Shown here: piece after piece, positions 35,056 through 44,226 of the stretch
How the letters are laid out: every line of letters starts with the position of its first letter
Position numbering within the stretch: position 1 is the stretch's first letter
Assembly (NCBI GenBank): GCA_963718105.1
Contig: OY970352.1
Location: 868,001 to 932,000 of the forward strand
DNA: 64,000 nucleotides
Direction of reading: 5' to 3'
Source: DASYKT01 sp963718105
Lineage (GTDB): Bacteria > Acidobacteriota > Blastocatellia > Pyrinomonadales > Pyrinomonadaceae
Notes under the pieces: model-generated
Database searches by the model: none
Told to the model about the DNA's origin: nothing
What the model saw: the letters and a program-made list of their open reading frames with translations, nothing else
Translations under genes and position numbers: made by a program

Positions 35056-35799
35056 TCAAACGGCCCTCAGATTTTCCACATCGCCCGCCTGGACGATGCG
35101 AATTTCCCCTTCAGGTTGTTTTACACGCAAAGCACCGTTTTCTTCAAGCCCGCAGGTGGTTCCGATCAAAGTTTCGTTAGGCAGAATTACCCGCACATCT
35201 TTGCCCGAATAATAAGAAGAGCGTTTTGCCCATTCATCTTTGATATTTTCAGCGCCGTTTTCGGATTGCAGCATTTCATAAAAATGATCGAGCTTTGCGG
35301 TCAGCGTTTGCAGCAGCGCGGCGGGGTCAATCGGCCCTCCGGTTTCGGCTTCGATAGAGGTCGCAATATCCGCGATCGCTGGCGGAAAATTATCCGGCTT
35401 CAAATTTATCCCGATGCCGAGCACGACCGCGGTCCCGCGATCGGTTTCCGCGGTTTCCGCCAGAATGCCTGAGATCTTTTTGCCGCCGATCAACACATCG
35501 TTGACCCATTTGATGTCAGGGTCGAGTGCGAAACCGCTGCGCAGTGTTTCGTGCACGGTCACCGCCGCCATCAGCGTCAGCAGCGGCAAATATTTTGCCG
35601 TCAGCTTTGGCCGCAGCACGATGCTGAAATAAAGCCCCGCACCGATTGGAGATTGCCAGGCCCGGCCCAGGCGTCCGCGTCCCGCGGTCTGCGTTTTCGC
35701 GACCACGCACAAACCTTCCTCAGCTCCGCGCCGCGCTTGTTCGAGCGCCTCGGTATTGGTCGAGCCTAATTCGTCAAAGCGCAGGATGACAAAATTCAT
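35056..35799 (-). CDS. birA: Biotin--[acetyl-CoA-carboxylase] ligase
   Basis: 247 aa from the ATG at 35799, chosen because it overlaps the egtD stop as ATGA and begins at the catalytic domain (MNFVILRFDELGSTNTEA). The biotin/ATP loop TAGRGRLGRAWQSP, the KWVNDVLIGGKKISGILAE block and the C-terminal SH3-like part (GLEENGALRV) are present. There is no N-terminal helix-turn-helix, so this is a pure ligase that biotinylates carboxyl-carrier proteins, not the E. coli-type repressor. It is the third gene of an egtB-egtD-birA run. Confidence 0.93.
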   Translation of the reverse strand: MNFVILRFDELGSTNTEALEQARRGAEEGLCVVAKTQTAGRGRLGRAWQSPIGAGLYFSIVLRPKLTAKYLPLLTLMAAVTVHETLRSGFALDPDIKWVNDVLIGGKKISGILAETAETDRGTAVVLGIGINLKPDNFPPAIADIATSIEAETGGPIDPAALLQTLTAKLDHFYEMLQSENGAENIKDEWAKRSSYYSGKDVRVILPNETLIGTTCGLEENGALRVKQPEGEIRIVQAGDVENLRAV

Positions 35800-36776
35800 C
35801 TCACCGCTTTCCACAGGGAATTTGTATAGTAATTTTTTTGATCGAAAAAGTTTTTCACGATGCGGAAACCGCTTTTTTCCGCCAGTTCTTCCAGCATCTT
35901 CAGGGTGTATTTCTGCGAGATCTCCATATAGATCGGTTCCCACTGCGCGAAGTCAAAACTTTGCCCCAGCGCGCCTATCCGGACGGTCTGTTTTTCGCGG
36001 CTGATCAGGTAGCTGCGCGCCGCGCCGTCCGTCGGTTGATAGGTGGCATAGTGCATAAAGTTTTCCACCGCAAAATCCGCGTCGAGTTCGCGGTTGATGC
36101 GTTTGAGCAAATTTAAATTAAATGCGCCGGTCACGCCGCTCGGGTCGTCGTAAGCCGGCAAAATTACCCGCGGGTCTTTTTGCAGATCGACGCCGATAAA
36201 AAGCAGGTCGTCTTTGCTCATCGCGGCGGAAAGCCGCTGGAAAAATTCCAGGCCTTCCGTTTGGCGAAAATTTCCGATGTTCGAGCCCAGGAAAAAAACT
36301 ATTTTGGTCCGTTCACCGGAAGATTCTTTTAAGGTCTCCAGCATACGGAAGTAATCTCCGTTCTTTTCCCGGATCGTCAGATCGGGGAATTTCGCCCGGA
36401 AATTATCGCTCAAAATGCGCAGCGCTTCCGCTGAAATGTCGATGGGAATATAGGTGAGGTCCGCCGACTGTTTCAAAAAATGATCGATCAGCAGGGCGGT
36501 CTTACTGCCGTCGCCGGGGCCGAGCTCGATCAGGTCGAATGACGCGTTTTCATTTTTAAAAGCCTGGTAAATATCCGCGGCCTGCTGCTGAAATATCTCG
36601 CGCTCACAGCGGGTCAGATAATATTCGGGCAGCTTCATTATCTCCTGAAAGATCCGGCTGCCTTCATCGTCATAAAAATATTTTGACGACAGTGTTTTCG
36701 GCGTTGCCTCGAGGCCTTTTCGCACGTCGTCGGCAAAGCGCTGCAGTTCCGTTTGCGGTGAAGTAGTTGTTGCCAT
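35796..36776 (-). CDS. egtD: L-histidine N-alpha-methyltransferase, ergothioneine synthesis
   Basis: 326 aa. EgtD features are clear: LSSKYFYDDEGSRIFQEIMKLPEYYLTR near the N-terminus, the SAM motif LIELGPGDGSKT, IPIDIS, FLGSNIGNF and a GVDLQKDP block, and the C-terminal EISQKYTLKMLEELAEKSGF. The enzyme trimethylates histidine to hercynine, the first step towards the thiol antioxidant ergothioneine. Its partner egtB ends 4 bp upstream, and birA overlaps its stop. Confidence 0.96.
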   Translation of the reverse strand: MATTTSPQTELQRFADDVRKGLEATPKTLSSKYFYDDEGSRIFQEIMKLPEYYLTRCEREIFQQQAADIYQAFKNENASFDLIELGPGDGSKTALLIDHFLKQSADLTYIPIDISAEALRILSDNFRAKFPDLTIREKNGDYFRMLETLKESSGERTKIVFFLGSNIGNFRQTEGLEFFQRLSAAMSKDDLLFIGVDLQKDPRVILPAYDDPSGVTGAFNLNLLKRINRELDADFAVENFMHYATYQPTDGAARSYLISREKQTVRIGALGQSFDFAQWEPIYMEISQKYTLKMLEELAEKSGFRIVKNFFDQKNYYTNSLWKAVR

Positions 36777-36780
36777 TATT

Positions 36781-37983
36781 TTATTTCGCGAGACGGATCC
36801 CGGTGTATTGCCACCTGAGATGCGGGTGGAAAAAATTACGATAGGTTAGGCGGCTGTGTCCCGGCGAGGTGGCGGCCGATGCGCCGCGCAGCACCATTTG
36901 ATTGATCATGAATTTGCCGTTGTATTCGCCGACGGCCCCGGCCGCCCGCGTAAAACCGGGGTAGGGAAGATAGGCGCTATGCGTCCATTCCCATCTCGTG
37001 CCCCAGTCAAATTTATCTGCAGATGCCTCCCATTCAAATTCGGTCGGCAGCCGAAGGCCGCGCCATTCGGCAAAAGCAAAGGCTTCGTAAAAAGAAACGT
37101 GGTTGACGGGTAATGTAGGATCGAGTTTCTTCAACCCGCCGAGCGTAAAATGAAACCATTCGCCGTCGATCTTGTGCCAGTACTGAGGGCTTTTAACGCT
37201 TTCATTTTTCACCCAATCCCAGCCTTCCGAATGCCAGAGGTTAAATTGCTCGTACCCGCCGTTCTCGATAAATTCGAGAAATTCACCATTGGTCACCAGG
37301 TCTTTTTGAATTTCAAAGTCCCGGAGATAAACCTTGTGCGGCGCGAGCTCGTTATCAAAACAAAAACTTTCGCCCCCGTTATTGTCGAAGCCGATCTCAT
37401 ACATTCCGGCCGGAACGGAAATAAATTCATTCGAGCCTGCTGACTCTATCCCGCCGCGTTCGCAGATAACATCATCGGCTTTGTAGACGGGAAAGGTCGG
37501 ATTAACGCTGAATGAATACTTGATATCGGTAAGCAGAAGCTCCTGGTGCTGCTGCTCGTGATTGAGGCCGAGGATCAGCAGTTCGCGGACGTCTTCGCTG
37601 GGCGCTATCTCAAGGAACCGCAGCATGTTTTCATCCACGTGTTTGCGGTAGGCATAAACGTCTTTTACCGTCGGCCGGCTGAGCGCGCCGCGCATATCAC
37701 GAACCACTCTTTCGCCGACGGATTCGTAGTAGCTGTTAAAGAGAAAACCATAATCTTTATTGAACTCCTGATAGCCGGAGAAAAATTTCTTTAGGATCAT
37801 CTCCTCAAAAAACCAGGTAGTGTGGGCCAGGTGCCATTTTGGCGGGCTGACATCGACGATCGGCTGCGGAATATAATCCTCCACCTCGAGCGGCGCGCAG
37901 ATCGCTTGAGACAACTGCCTGACATTCGAAAAGGACTCTGCAAGCGAGTCCTCACTGATCTTTTGCTGATGACTTCCTATCAT
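36781..37983 (-). CDS. egtB: Ergothioneine sulfoxide synthase EgtB
   Basis: 400 aa. The N-terminal DinB-like domain carries the iron ligands (HLAH at 51-54 and H142/H146 in LNHEQQHQE). The C-terminal formylglycine-generating-enzyme-like domain ends with VLRGASAATSPGHSRLTYRNFF. EgtB uses iron and oxygen to join a thiol donor to hercynine. No egtA, egtC or egtE is nearby, as in many bacteria with a short egtB-egtD pathway, so the sulfur donor could be cysteine or glutamylcysteine. It is the first gene of the operon. Confidence 0.95.
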   Translation of the reverse strand: MIGSHQQKISEDSLAESFSNVRQLSQAICAPLEVEDYIPQPIVDVSPPKWHLAHTTWFFEEMILKKFFSGYQEFNKDYGFLFNSYYESVGERVVRDMRGALSRPTVKDVYAYRKHVDENMLRFLEIAPSEDVRELLILGLNHEQQHQELLLTDIKYSFSVNPTFPVYKADDVICERGGIESAGSNEFISVPAGMYEIGFDNNGGESFCFDNELAPHKVYLRDFEIQKDLVTNGEFLEFIENGGYEQFNLWHSEGWDWVKNESVKSPQYWHKIDGEWFHFTLGGLKKLDPTLPVNHVSFYEAFAFAEWRGLRLPTEFEWEASADKFDWGTRWEWTHSAYLPYPGFTRAAGAVGEYNGKFMINQMVLRGASAATSPGHSRLTYRNFFHPHLRWQYTGIRLAK

Positions 37984-38078
37984 CCGTTTAAGTCACTTAA
38001 TTCCTTTAGTTTATATTAGCTGAATTCGTGGAAATACTCCCGTAGGATTCAATACCCACTTATACATATTATTTTTGG

Positions 38079-38315
38079 TTAAACTTCACGCAGAAAAGCC
38101 CCGCTCCGCCGGATCGATTCCCATTCGAAAGCCTGCGCGGCGCGCCGGTTCTCATAGCTCTGAGAAAGCGCCAGAATGAATTCGTCGTTAAATTTATCCG
38201 GGCCCGATAAATTCAATTTGGACGGTACTGAGCCTGTTTTTAAAGTTGAAGAAAAGGTTTTTTCGGAAGGGTTATTTTTGGTGCGCGCGAATTTTTGAGT
38301 TGATCGTTCAGCCAT
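38079..38315 (-). CDS. Small hypothetical protein
   Basis: 78 aa. Hydrophilic, basic N-terminus and a helical C-terminal half (FNDEFILALSQSYENRRAAQAFEWESI). It has no known domain. A strong AAAAGGAG ribosome site precedes the ATG, which is the main reason to accept it. The adjacent gap (38316-38664) holds no gene, only a family C palindrome and the rpsT terminator. Confidence 0.6.
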   Translation of the reverse strand: MAERSTQKFARTKNNPSEKTFSSTLKTGSVPSKLNLSGPDKFNDEFILALSQSYENRRAAQAFEWESIRRSGAFLREV

Positions 38316-38507
38316 CTCTTTGCTCCTTTTTGTTGCGAAGACAGCCGGTCGATCGGTTAAACCTTTTGGTTAGCCACTGGCTGTCGGCGGATTCGGGTTT
38401 CTCATAGGCAAAATCGGGTAACTAAGCTGATCTTTCTTTCACTTTTGTGAGTTAAATTTATATTAAAATAATATCATGGTGGGGTCGAGAGGGGCAATAG
38501 GTTTCCG

Positions 38508-38612
38508 GGAGCGCGGACGTCCCGTCCGCAACGATCGCGCAGCGTTCGAAACGCATCTGCTGCTGACACTTAGGCTGCCAAGCGGCCTTTGCGGACGAGA
38601 CGTCCGCGCTCC
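38508..38612. repeat. Palindromic extragenic repeat, family C
   Basis: GGAGCGCGGACGTCCCGTCC at one end and GGACGAGACGTCCGCGCTCC at the other, with variable centre. Confidence 0.8.
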
Positions 38613-38616
38613 AAGT

Positions 38617-38640
38617 AAAAAAGCCCGCTAAAAGCGGGCC
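38617..38640 (-). terminator. Intrinsic terminator of rpsT
   Basis: A 6-bp GC stem (GCCCGC/GCGGGC) with an AT loop. On the minus strand it is followed by six T, 25 bp after the rpsT stop. Confidence 0.88.
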
Positions 38641-38664
38641 TTTTATCAGAAAAACATTAAAAAT

Positions 38665-38931
38665 TTATTTGGCGCCGGCGTTAATGTGCTTGGTAAGGCG
38701 TGATTTATGCCGTGCGGCGGCGTTTTTGTGAATTACGCCTTTATTGACCGCTTTATCGATCAAAGCGATGGTCGGGTTCAAAAGCTCCTGGCCTTCTTTG
38801 TTATTTCCCGCGGTAATGGTGGTGCGAAGCTTTTTGATGGCGGTGCGCAATTTGCTGCGGTTGCTGCGGTTGATATTACGCCGCTTTTCGTTTTGCCGGA
38901 CTCTTTTCTCTGCTGACTTATGATTTGGCAT
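38665..38931 (-). CDS. rpsT: 30S ribosomal protein S20
   Basis: 88 aa from the ATG at 38931 (MPNHKSAEKRVRQNEKRR), the usual S20 start; an upstream in-frame start would add 21 non-homologous residues. It is a basic, helical protein that binds 16S rRNA near its 5' domain. It is a single gene with its own terminator. Confidence 0.97.
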   Translation of the reverse strand: MPNHKSAEKRVRQNEKRRNINRSNRSKLRTAIKKLRTTITAGNNKEGQELLNPTIALIDKAVNKGVIHKNAAARHKSRLTKHINAGAK

Positions 38932-39024
38932 CTTTTCTTGATCTACTCCAAAAACTAAACAATGATAAATAACTTGCTGTGACGCAAACTTCAAATAATA
39001 TGGGGTATCGGGGCAGAAGTCAAG

Positions 39025-39822
39025 TTATCCCTGGCGTCTAAGCACTATCATGTGGGTGACATCAACTATCAAAACGGCGATCGGCGGGTAAAAAGCCAGC
39101 GCGGGCGTCAGGGACGCGGAAAACAGGCTGGCCTGCATATTTACGATCACACGGTCCATTTGCCCGGCGATCAGCGTTCCCAGCACAAAACTTACGGCAA
39201 TTCCGGCCAGCAGCAGCATAACGGCCGTGATGCGCGACATCGGCTTTTCTTCCGGCTCTTCGCCATAGCTGAAAAGCGAGTCGTGAACCACCGGATTATC
39301 GTAGGTGTAACGCAAAAACCCCGTTCTTAAACGGTTTACCAGGTGGATCAGCCCGGCGACGAAAAGCGTTACGATCAGTATTTTTCCCAGCGGTTCGGAA
39401 TTTTCCCAGAAAAGCGGCTTAAAAAAAGCGACAAAAAAGGTGGAAACCAGTAGTGTCACCACCGGAAAGATCAATTCCTGCATGGCGAGGGACTCGCGCC
39501 TTTCGCGGTCGATAAACTTGTCCACGATAGCGTTTAGTTTCTGCTCCATCGCCATCCGGCGAATGCGCTGGGCGTGCGTGTTTTCCGAGTAAAAAACCGA
39601 GTTGCCGTTATTATCCGCCAGTTTTTGATCGTAGCGGGAGCGCTTTTTCGGGTCGCTGAGCACTTCGTAGGCTTTGGCCACCACGGCAAAGCGTTTGGCG
39701 GCGTCTTTTGAGCCGCCGTTGACGTCCGGGTGCAATTCGCGCGCGAGCCGGCGATAAGCCGATTTTAATTCGGCGGCAGTAGCGGCACGCGAAACGTTCA
39801 GAACTTTGTAGTAATTCGCCAT
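39025..39822 (-). CDS. J-domain membrane protein
   Basis: 265 aa. N-terminal J domain (about 1-65) with the HPD motif in ARELHPDVNGG, so it can stimulate an Hsp70. It is followed by a charged linker and four likely membrane helices (about 120-140, 148-165, 200-220 and 235-255). It lacks the Gly/Phe and zinc-finger regions of DnaJ. It probably recruits DnaK to the inner membrane, with the client unknown. Confidence 0.85.
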   Translation of the reverse strand: MANYYKVLNVSRAATAAELKSAYRRLARELHPDVNGGSKDAAKRFAVVAKAYEVLSDPKKRSRYDQKLADNNGNSVFYSENTHAQRIRRMAMEQKLNAIVDKFIDRERRESLAMQELIFPVVTLLVSTFFVAFFKPLFWENSEPLGKILIVTLFVAGLIHLVNRLRTGFLRYTYDNPVVHDSLFSYGEEPEEKPMSRITAVMLLLAGIAVSFVLGTLIAGQMDRVIVNMQASLFSASLTPALAFYPPIAVLIVDVTHMIVLRRQG

Positions 39823-39915
39823 CTCAGAAACCGGTCAAACGGCGGGTTGATTTTCGGCGGAGAGACCCCGAATAACGAAGAATTATAGCATAAATTTTCT
39901 GCGGATCTTACCAAA

Positions 39916-40383
39916 TTACTGTTCCAGGCCGTCCAGTTGAAAACTGATCGGCGTCGCTCCCGCGCCCTTTAAAACGTCCACCACTTTGGCGATCTCGCCG
40001 TACTTCAAAGAGCGGTGCGCTTTGACGAAAACCGTTCTCTCAACTTTTTCCGGTTCCGTGATATCCGTCCTCCCTTCGAGCTCATCGACAAAGACTCGAT
40101 TTTCCAGCCGGCCGCGAAAAACCTCGCTCAGGCGCGCGATCAAAGGCGCCGGATCGTCGATCGTACCGCCGGGTTCGGCGTTGATCTTTAGCGTCTGGTC
40201 GGGGGCCACCGTCACCACCAGCGCCAGTGGATTAGTCTTTCCTTCATCGTTTTTCCGCTCCGATGGCAGCGAGACATTAAATTTGCGGGGCCTAAGCGGC
40301 GCCGCCACCATAAAAATGATCAGCAGCACCAGCAGGATATCTATCAGCGGCGTGATGTTTATAACGGGTTTGTTTTCCGACAT
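39916..40383 (-). CDS. exbD: ExbD/TolR-type biopolymer transport protein
   Basis: 155 aa from the ATG at 40383, supported by a GGGAGG site 6 bp upstream. A short cytoplasmic N-terminus (SENKPVINITPLIDILLVLLIIFMV) gives the single helix with the essential membrane Asp, then a periplasmic domain. ExbD works with ExbB and TonB, or TolR with TolQ, using the proton gradient. No exbB or tonB is adjacent, although the TonB-dependent receptor is in the window. Confidence 0.9.
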   Translation of the reverse strand: MSENKPVINITPLIDILLVLLIIFMVAAPLRPRKFNVSLPSERKNDEGKTNPLALVVTVAPDQTLKINAEPGGTIDDPAPLIARLSEVFRGRLENRVFVDELEGRTDITEPEKVERTVFVKAHRSLKYGEIAKVVDVLKGAGATPISFQLDGLEQ

Positions 40384-40454
40384 GATGGCCTCCCGAAGTG
40401 CTTTTTTGCGTCGGAGATTAGACACCGCGGGAAGAGAAAAGTTCCGTAAACCTG

Positions 40455-40498
40455 GGAGCGCCGGCATCTTGCCGGCAAAGGCTGCTTGCAGCCTGTTC
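40455..40498. repeat. Short GGGAGCGCCGGC palindromic repeat
   Basis: GGGAGCGCCGGCATCTTGCC with GGCAAAGGCTGCTTGCAGCC, a two-hairpin unit related to family C, just upstream of exbD. Confidence 0.6.
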
Positions 40499-40571
40499 TT
40501 TATTGTTTTCAGGGAGAGAATTTGAATCTCATCAAATCAAAGCAGGGATTGGCTGGTTAAATCATACTAAT

Positions 40572-40796
40572 TTATTTCCACTCGTCGATGGTTATTTGTC
40601 GTTCTATAATTTCCTCGACTTCTCGCAGCATCATTCGTAATTGGGGAACGGAATATTCCGTGTTTGAAGGTACGGTAAGGCGTTGTTGCCCGAAGACCAT
40701 AAACTGATGTTTCGAGCCGGAGTATAGACCATCGAAACCAAGCCGTCGCAAACGTTTGATAAAATCATTTCGTTTACAAGGATTCCACCGGCTCAT
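40572..40796 (-). CDS. hicA: HicA-like toxin
   Basis: 74 aa. The YcfA/HicA fold is visible: KRNDFIKRLRRLGFDG, then SGSKHQFMVFGQQRLTVPS with the catalytic His of the dsRBD-like mRNA interferase, then a C-terminal LREVEEII helix. HicA cuts mRNA. The gene overlaps the end of the preceding hicB by 23 bp, in the less usual antitoxin-first order. Confidence 0.85.
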   Translation of the reverse strand: MSRWNPCKRNDFIKRLRRLGFDGLYSGSKHQFMVFGQQRLTVPSNTEYSVPQLRMMLREVEEIIERQITIDEWK

Positions 40797-41046
40797 ATTC
40801 CGCTTCCTTGTTCAGGTTTATACTGCCCAAAACGGGCATCGGATGTCCCAGTTTTAATCCTACTAAAACCCAGTCCTCCAGCGCGGAACGCAGTTCGCTC
40901 TCACATTCCCGCAAAGTCCCGGCGAAAGCGACTACTCCTTTACAGGAAGGAACACGTCCAAAAAAAGTGTTATCTTCCAATTTATCGTATTCCGCTTGCG
41001 CCAGAGCGCGCTCTATATAGTCGCTTAAAATGTATTGCCCGTTCAT
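40774..41046 (-). CDS. hicB: HicB-like antitoxin
   Basis: 90 aa. A partial RNase H-like HicB domain: FFGRVPSCKGVVAFAGTLRECESELRSALEDWVLVGLKLG. It has no clear C-terminal DNA-binding tail, so any autoregulation must work otherwise. It forms a pair with the overlapping HicA-like gene. Confidence 0.85.
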   Translation of the reverse strand: MNGQYILSDYIERALAQAEYDKLEDNTFFGRVPSCKGVVAFAGTLRECESELRSALEDWVLVGLKLGHPMPVLGSINLNKEAEYEPVESL

Positions 41047-41125
41047 AACTTTCCTATTCTAACACGAAAAGAATGTCCAATATGCCGATTTACCGGCTAT
41101 GATTCTCCATTTTTTACGACGATGT

Positions 41126-42466
41126 TTAATTGCTTAATTTCCCATTGAGCGCGCTCAGCAGCGCTTTTGCTTTGACGAGCGTTTCTTCGTATTCGAGTTC
41201 CGGCACGCTATCGATGACTATGCCGCCGCCGACGTTAAAGACGGCTTCGCTGCCGCGTACGGTCATCGTTCTGATAGCCACGCTCATGTCGATCGTACCG
41301 TCGAAACCGATATAACCGATCGCGCCCATCGAAAGCCCGCGCGAAGCGGTTTCGATCTCATCGATAATGCGCATGGTTTTTACCTTTGGCGCGCCGGTGA
41401 TCGAACCGCAGGGAAAAACCGCTCGCAGCAGATCGGTAAAACCGATCTTCGGGAGCAATTCGCCGCGAATGGTAGAGACGAGATTAAAAAAAGTCGGGTG
41501 TTCTTCGAGCGCGCAAAGCTCTTCGACCGCGACCGTGCCAAATTCGCAAACGCGCCCGAGGTCGTTTCGCAGCAGGTCGACGATCATCACGTTTTCGGCG
41601 CGGTCCTTTTCGCTGGCGAGCAGATCCTTTTTCAACCGCTCATCTTCTTCGCTGCTGCTGCCGCGCGGCCGCGTTCCTTTTATCGGGCGGGTGCGGACGG
41701 TCCGCTTGCCCTCCATATCTTCGCCTATATTTTCAACCCGCAAAAAACGCTCCGGCGAGGCGCTGACGACGGTGTCTTCGCCCCGGCGGATAAAAGCCGA
41801 AAAAGGCGCCGGGTAATTATTTCTCAGGTTTTGAAATATCCGCTCAGGGCTTAGCGAAGCCGGCAGGTCGGCGCGCATCTGCCGCGTCAGATTTATCTGA
41901 TACGTATCTCCCGCTTGAATATATTTTTTCCCCAGCGCAACCGCGGCGAGATAATCGTCCTTGCTGATATTTGAAGTGACGGCAGAAGTTTCTGTCGCAG
42001 TATTTTCAGTATCAACCGTGCTGCCCGCAGCATCGAGCAAAACCCGCCCGGCGACAGACAGCCGATCTTCATCATTATTTTTGTCTGATAAATAAGTTTT
42101 ACCGTTCCGGTAATCGTGCGTTACCAGCGTGTCAAAAAAAGCGATCCAGACATCAGGTTCCGGGGGCTCCACACCTTTCCCATGCCTGGTGTCTATATTT
42201 TCGAGTTTTAATCCGAGCGGATAAGAGAGTGTAAAGATGGACGCCGCTCCCGGATGGGAACTTAATTTTTTATCCAGCAGGCGAAGAGTTTCTTCACCCG
42301 ACGCGCCTTCGATGCGGCAAACTTCTACCGGGCGGATGCCGGCCACAAGCAAATGCGAATTGCCGTAACCGACCCCGCAACTGTCCAGCAGACAAAGGTT
42401 TGCTTCCTTATCGATGCTGAGCAGGGCCTTGATCAATTTCTCGACGGGCAGGTTTATCTCGCGCAT
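41126..42466 (-). CDS. pabB: Aminodeoxychorismate synthase component I
   Basis: 446 aa from the ATG at 42466; a TTG 15 bp upstream is possible. The chorismate-binding domain carries QAGDTYQINLTRQ, SASPERFL, RTRPIKGTRPR (with the active-site Lys of PabB, absent in TrpE), DLLRNDLGRVC and FPCGSITGAPK. It aminates chorismate to give aminodeoxychorismate for folate synthesis. There is no pabA or pabC nearby. Confidence 0.93.
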   Translation of the reverse strand: MREINLPVEKLIKALLSIDKEANLCLLDSCGVGYGNSHLLVAGIRPVEVCRIEGASGEETLRLLDKKLSSHPGAASIFTLSYPLGLKLENIDTRHGKGVEPPEPDVWIAFFDTLVTHDYRNGKTYLSDKNNDEDRLSVAGRVLLDAAGSTVDTENTATETSAVTSNISKDDYLAAVALGKKYIQAGDTYQINLTRQMRADLPASLSPERIFQNLRNNYPAPFSAFIRRGEDTVVSASPERFLRVENIGEDMEGKRTVRTRPIKGTRPRGSSSEEDERLKKDLLASEKDRAENVMIVDLLRNDLGRVCEFGTVAVEELCALEEHPTFFNLVSTIRGELLPKIGFTDLLRAVFPCGSITGAPKVKTMRIIDEIETASRGLSMGAIGYIGFDGTIDMSVAIRTMTVRGSEAVFNVGGGIVIDSVPELEYEETLVKAKALLSALNGKLSN

Positions 42467-42498
42467 TTTTTTGACCGGCAATAGACTAGCATAAACTG

Positions 42499-42610
42499 GG
42501 AGCGCGGACGTCTCGTCCGCAAAGGCTGCCTTCGGCAGCCTAAGAAATTTATTATTATCCGTGTACTATTCGAACGCTGCGCGTTCATGCGGACGGGACG
42601 TCCGCGCTCC
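42499..42610. repeat. Palindromic extragenic repeat, family C
   Basis: GGAGCGCGGACGTCTCGTCC at the left, inner GGCTGCCTTCGGCAGCC hairpin, and GCGGACGGGACGTCCGCGCT at the right. Confidence 0.8.
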
Positions 42611-42672
42611 CAAGTCACGCATTTATTATTTCGCTAAAAGCTTATTCGTGTTAATCTTTGAACACTTTTTCT

Positions 42673-44217
42673 ATGGCCGCAAATTCTTCAAATCATGCGC
42701 ATTTAATTCGCGGGCTGGGCCTGATCGCGGCGATCTCCATTATCATCGGCAACGTCATCGGCACCGGTGTTTTTCTTAAAGCGCGTGTGATGACCTGCAA
42801 TTTAGGCAGCGCCGAATGGGTGCTGATCGCCTGGATAGCGGCGGGGCTTTTATCGCTCGCCGGGGCGCTGACCTATGCCGAGCTGACCGCGATGAAACCC
42901 GAAGCCGGCGGCGAGTATGTTTTTCTGCGCGATGCTTACGGCGGCTTGTGGAGCTTTCTTTTCGGCTGGATGCAGATCTTTATCGCCAAGGCCGGCGCGC
43001 AGGCATCGGTCGCCGTGGTATTCGCGATCGGGTTAAATGATTTTCTCGGGGGCGGGTTAAAAACGACGCTGCTTCAAACAAATTTGTTCGGCTCACCTTT
43101 TGAAGTAACGTCGCTTCAGTTGATAGCGATCATGATGATCGTGATCTTTACCATGATCAACTGCGCCTCGGTTTCATTCAGCGGGCAGGTCGCGTCCTTT
43201 TTGACCCTCGTCAAGATCGCGTTGATAGTGTTTGTCGGTTTCGGAGCATTTCTTTTTGTCAGCGGCGGAAATTTCGGACATTTTGGAATGACCGAAGCCG
43301 GCGGCACGTGCGAAGGCGTAAATTCTTCGGTTAGGTTCGGTTCGGCGAATTATTCTTTTCTGGCCGGTTTCGGCGCGGCAATGCTCGGCGCTCTCTGGGG
43401 GTACGACGGTTGGAATAACCTGACCTTTGTGGCCGGGGAAGTAAAAGACCCGAAACGCAACATTCCCATCGCCATCATCGGCAGCACGATCCTGGTGATC
43501 GTTCTCTATGTATTTGTCCACATCGGGTATTTTTATTTGCTCGACCCCACGTCGATCGCTTCAGTGTCAAAAGATTCTTCGGTAGCAAAGGTCATCGTCT
43601 CAAAATTTTTCGCCGGTGATGCCATGACGTTTGCCACCGGGGTCTGCGTGGCGCTCTTTACCATCGGGCTGATGCTGTCCTCGCTGGGCACCCTGCACAC
43701 ATCCATCCTGGCCGGCTCGCGCGTTTCGTATGCGATGGCCAAAGACCGTTATCTGCCCAAAGCTCTGAGCAAATTATCGGTGACCCACGTTCCGGTCCGT
43801 TCGCTGGTAGCACAAGGCGTCTGGGCAAGCGTTCTGGCGCTCTCGGGCTCTTTTGATTCGCTGACGGATTATGTGATCTTCGGCTCGTGGATATTTTACG
43901 CGCTGGTCACCTCGTCCATTTTCGTTTTCCGCAAGAAAGAACCCGATGCCGAGCGTCCCTACAAAGCTTTTGGCTATCCGATCATCCCGGTAGTGTTCTT
44001 ATTTGTGGCGGCCGGGCTGCTGATCCAGACGGTGGCGACCGATTTCGGGCCCGGTTTGGCATTGCTGAAAGAGCAGCAACATTTATCGGGTTTGCAAGCC
44101 ATCATTCTCTCGCCATCCATCCGCGGACTTTTTCTTATTGCTTTAGGTTTGCCGTTTTATTATTATTTTAATTGGCGTCAAAACGCCGAGCCCACAAAGT
44201 CCGAACCTGAAAACTAG
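42673..44217 (+). CDS. APC-family amino acid permease
   Basis: 514 aa from the ATG at 42673 (MAANSSNHAHLIRGLGL); a TTG five codons upstream is less likely. About twelve membrane helices. The first holds the APC signature GLIAAISIIIGNVIGTGVFLK, followed by ALTYAELTAMKPEAGGEYVFLRDAYG. The substrate is probably an amino acid, likely by antiport as in LAT-type relatives, but this is inference. The PilZ gene starts 9 bp downstream. Confidence 0.92.
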   Translation: MAANSSNHAHLIRGLGLIAAISIIIGNVIGTGVFLKARVMTCNLGSAEWVLIAWIAAGLLSLAGALTYAELTAMKPEAGGEYVFLRDAYGGLWSFLFGWMQIFIAKAGAQASVAVVFAIGLNDFLGGGLKTTLLQTNLFGSPFEVTSLQLIAIMMIVIFTMINCASVSFSGQVASFLTLVKIALIVFVGFGAFLFVSGGNFGHFGMTEAGGTCEGVNSSVRFGSANYSFLAGFGAAMLGALWGYDGWNNLTFVAGEVKDPKRNIPIAIIGSTILVIVLYVFVHIGYFYLLDPTSIASVSKDSSVAKVIVSKFFAGDAMTFATGVCVALFTIGLMLSSLGTLHTSILAGSRVSYAMAKDRYLPKALSKLSVTHVPVRSLVAQGVWASVLALSGSFDSLTDYVIFGSWIFYALVTSSIFVFRKKEPDAERPYKAFGYPIIPVVFLFVAAGLLIQTVATDFGPGLALLKEQQHLSGLQAIILSPSIRGLFLIALGLPFYYYFNWRQNAEPTKSEPEN

Positions 44218-44226
44218 CCAAATTTA

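Noticed and set aside
35800..35943. A longer birA with 48 extra N-terminal residues
   Set aside because: The extension overlaps egtD and does not resemble an HTH domain, while the ATGA overlap at 35796-35799 gives a natural start.
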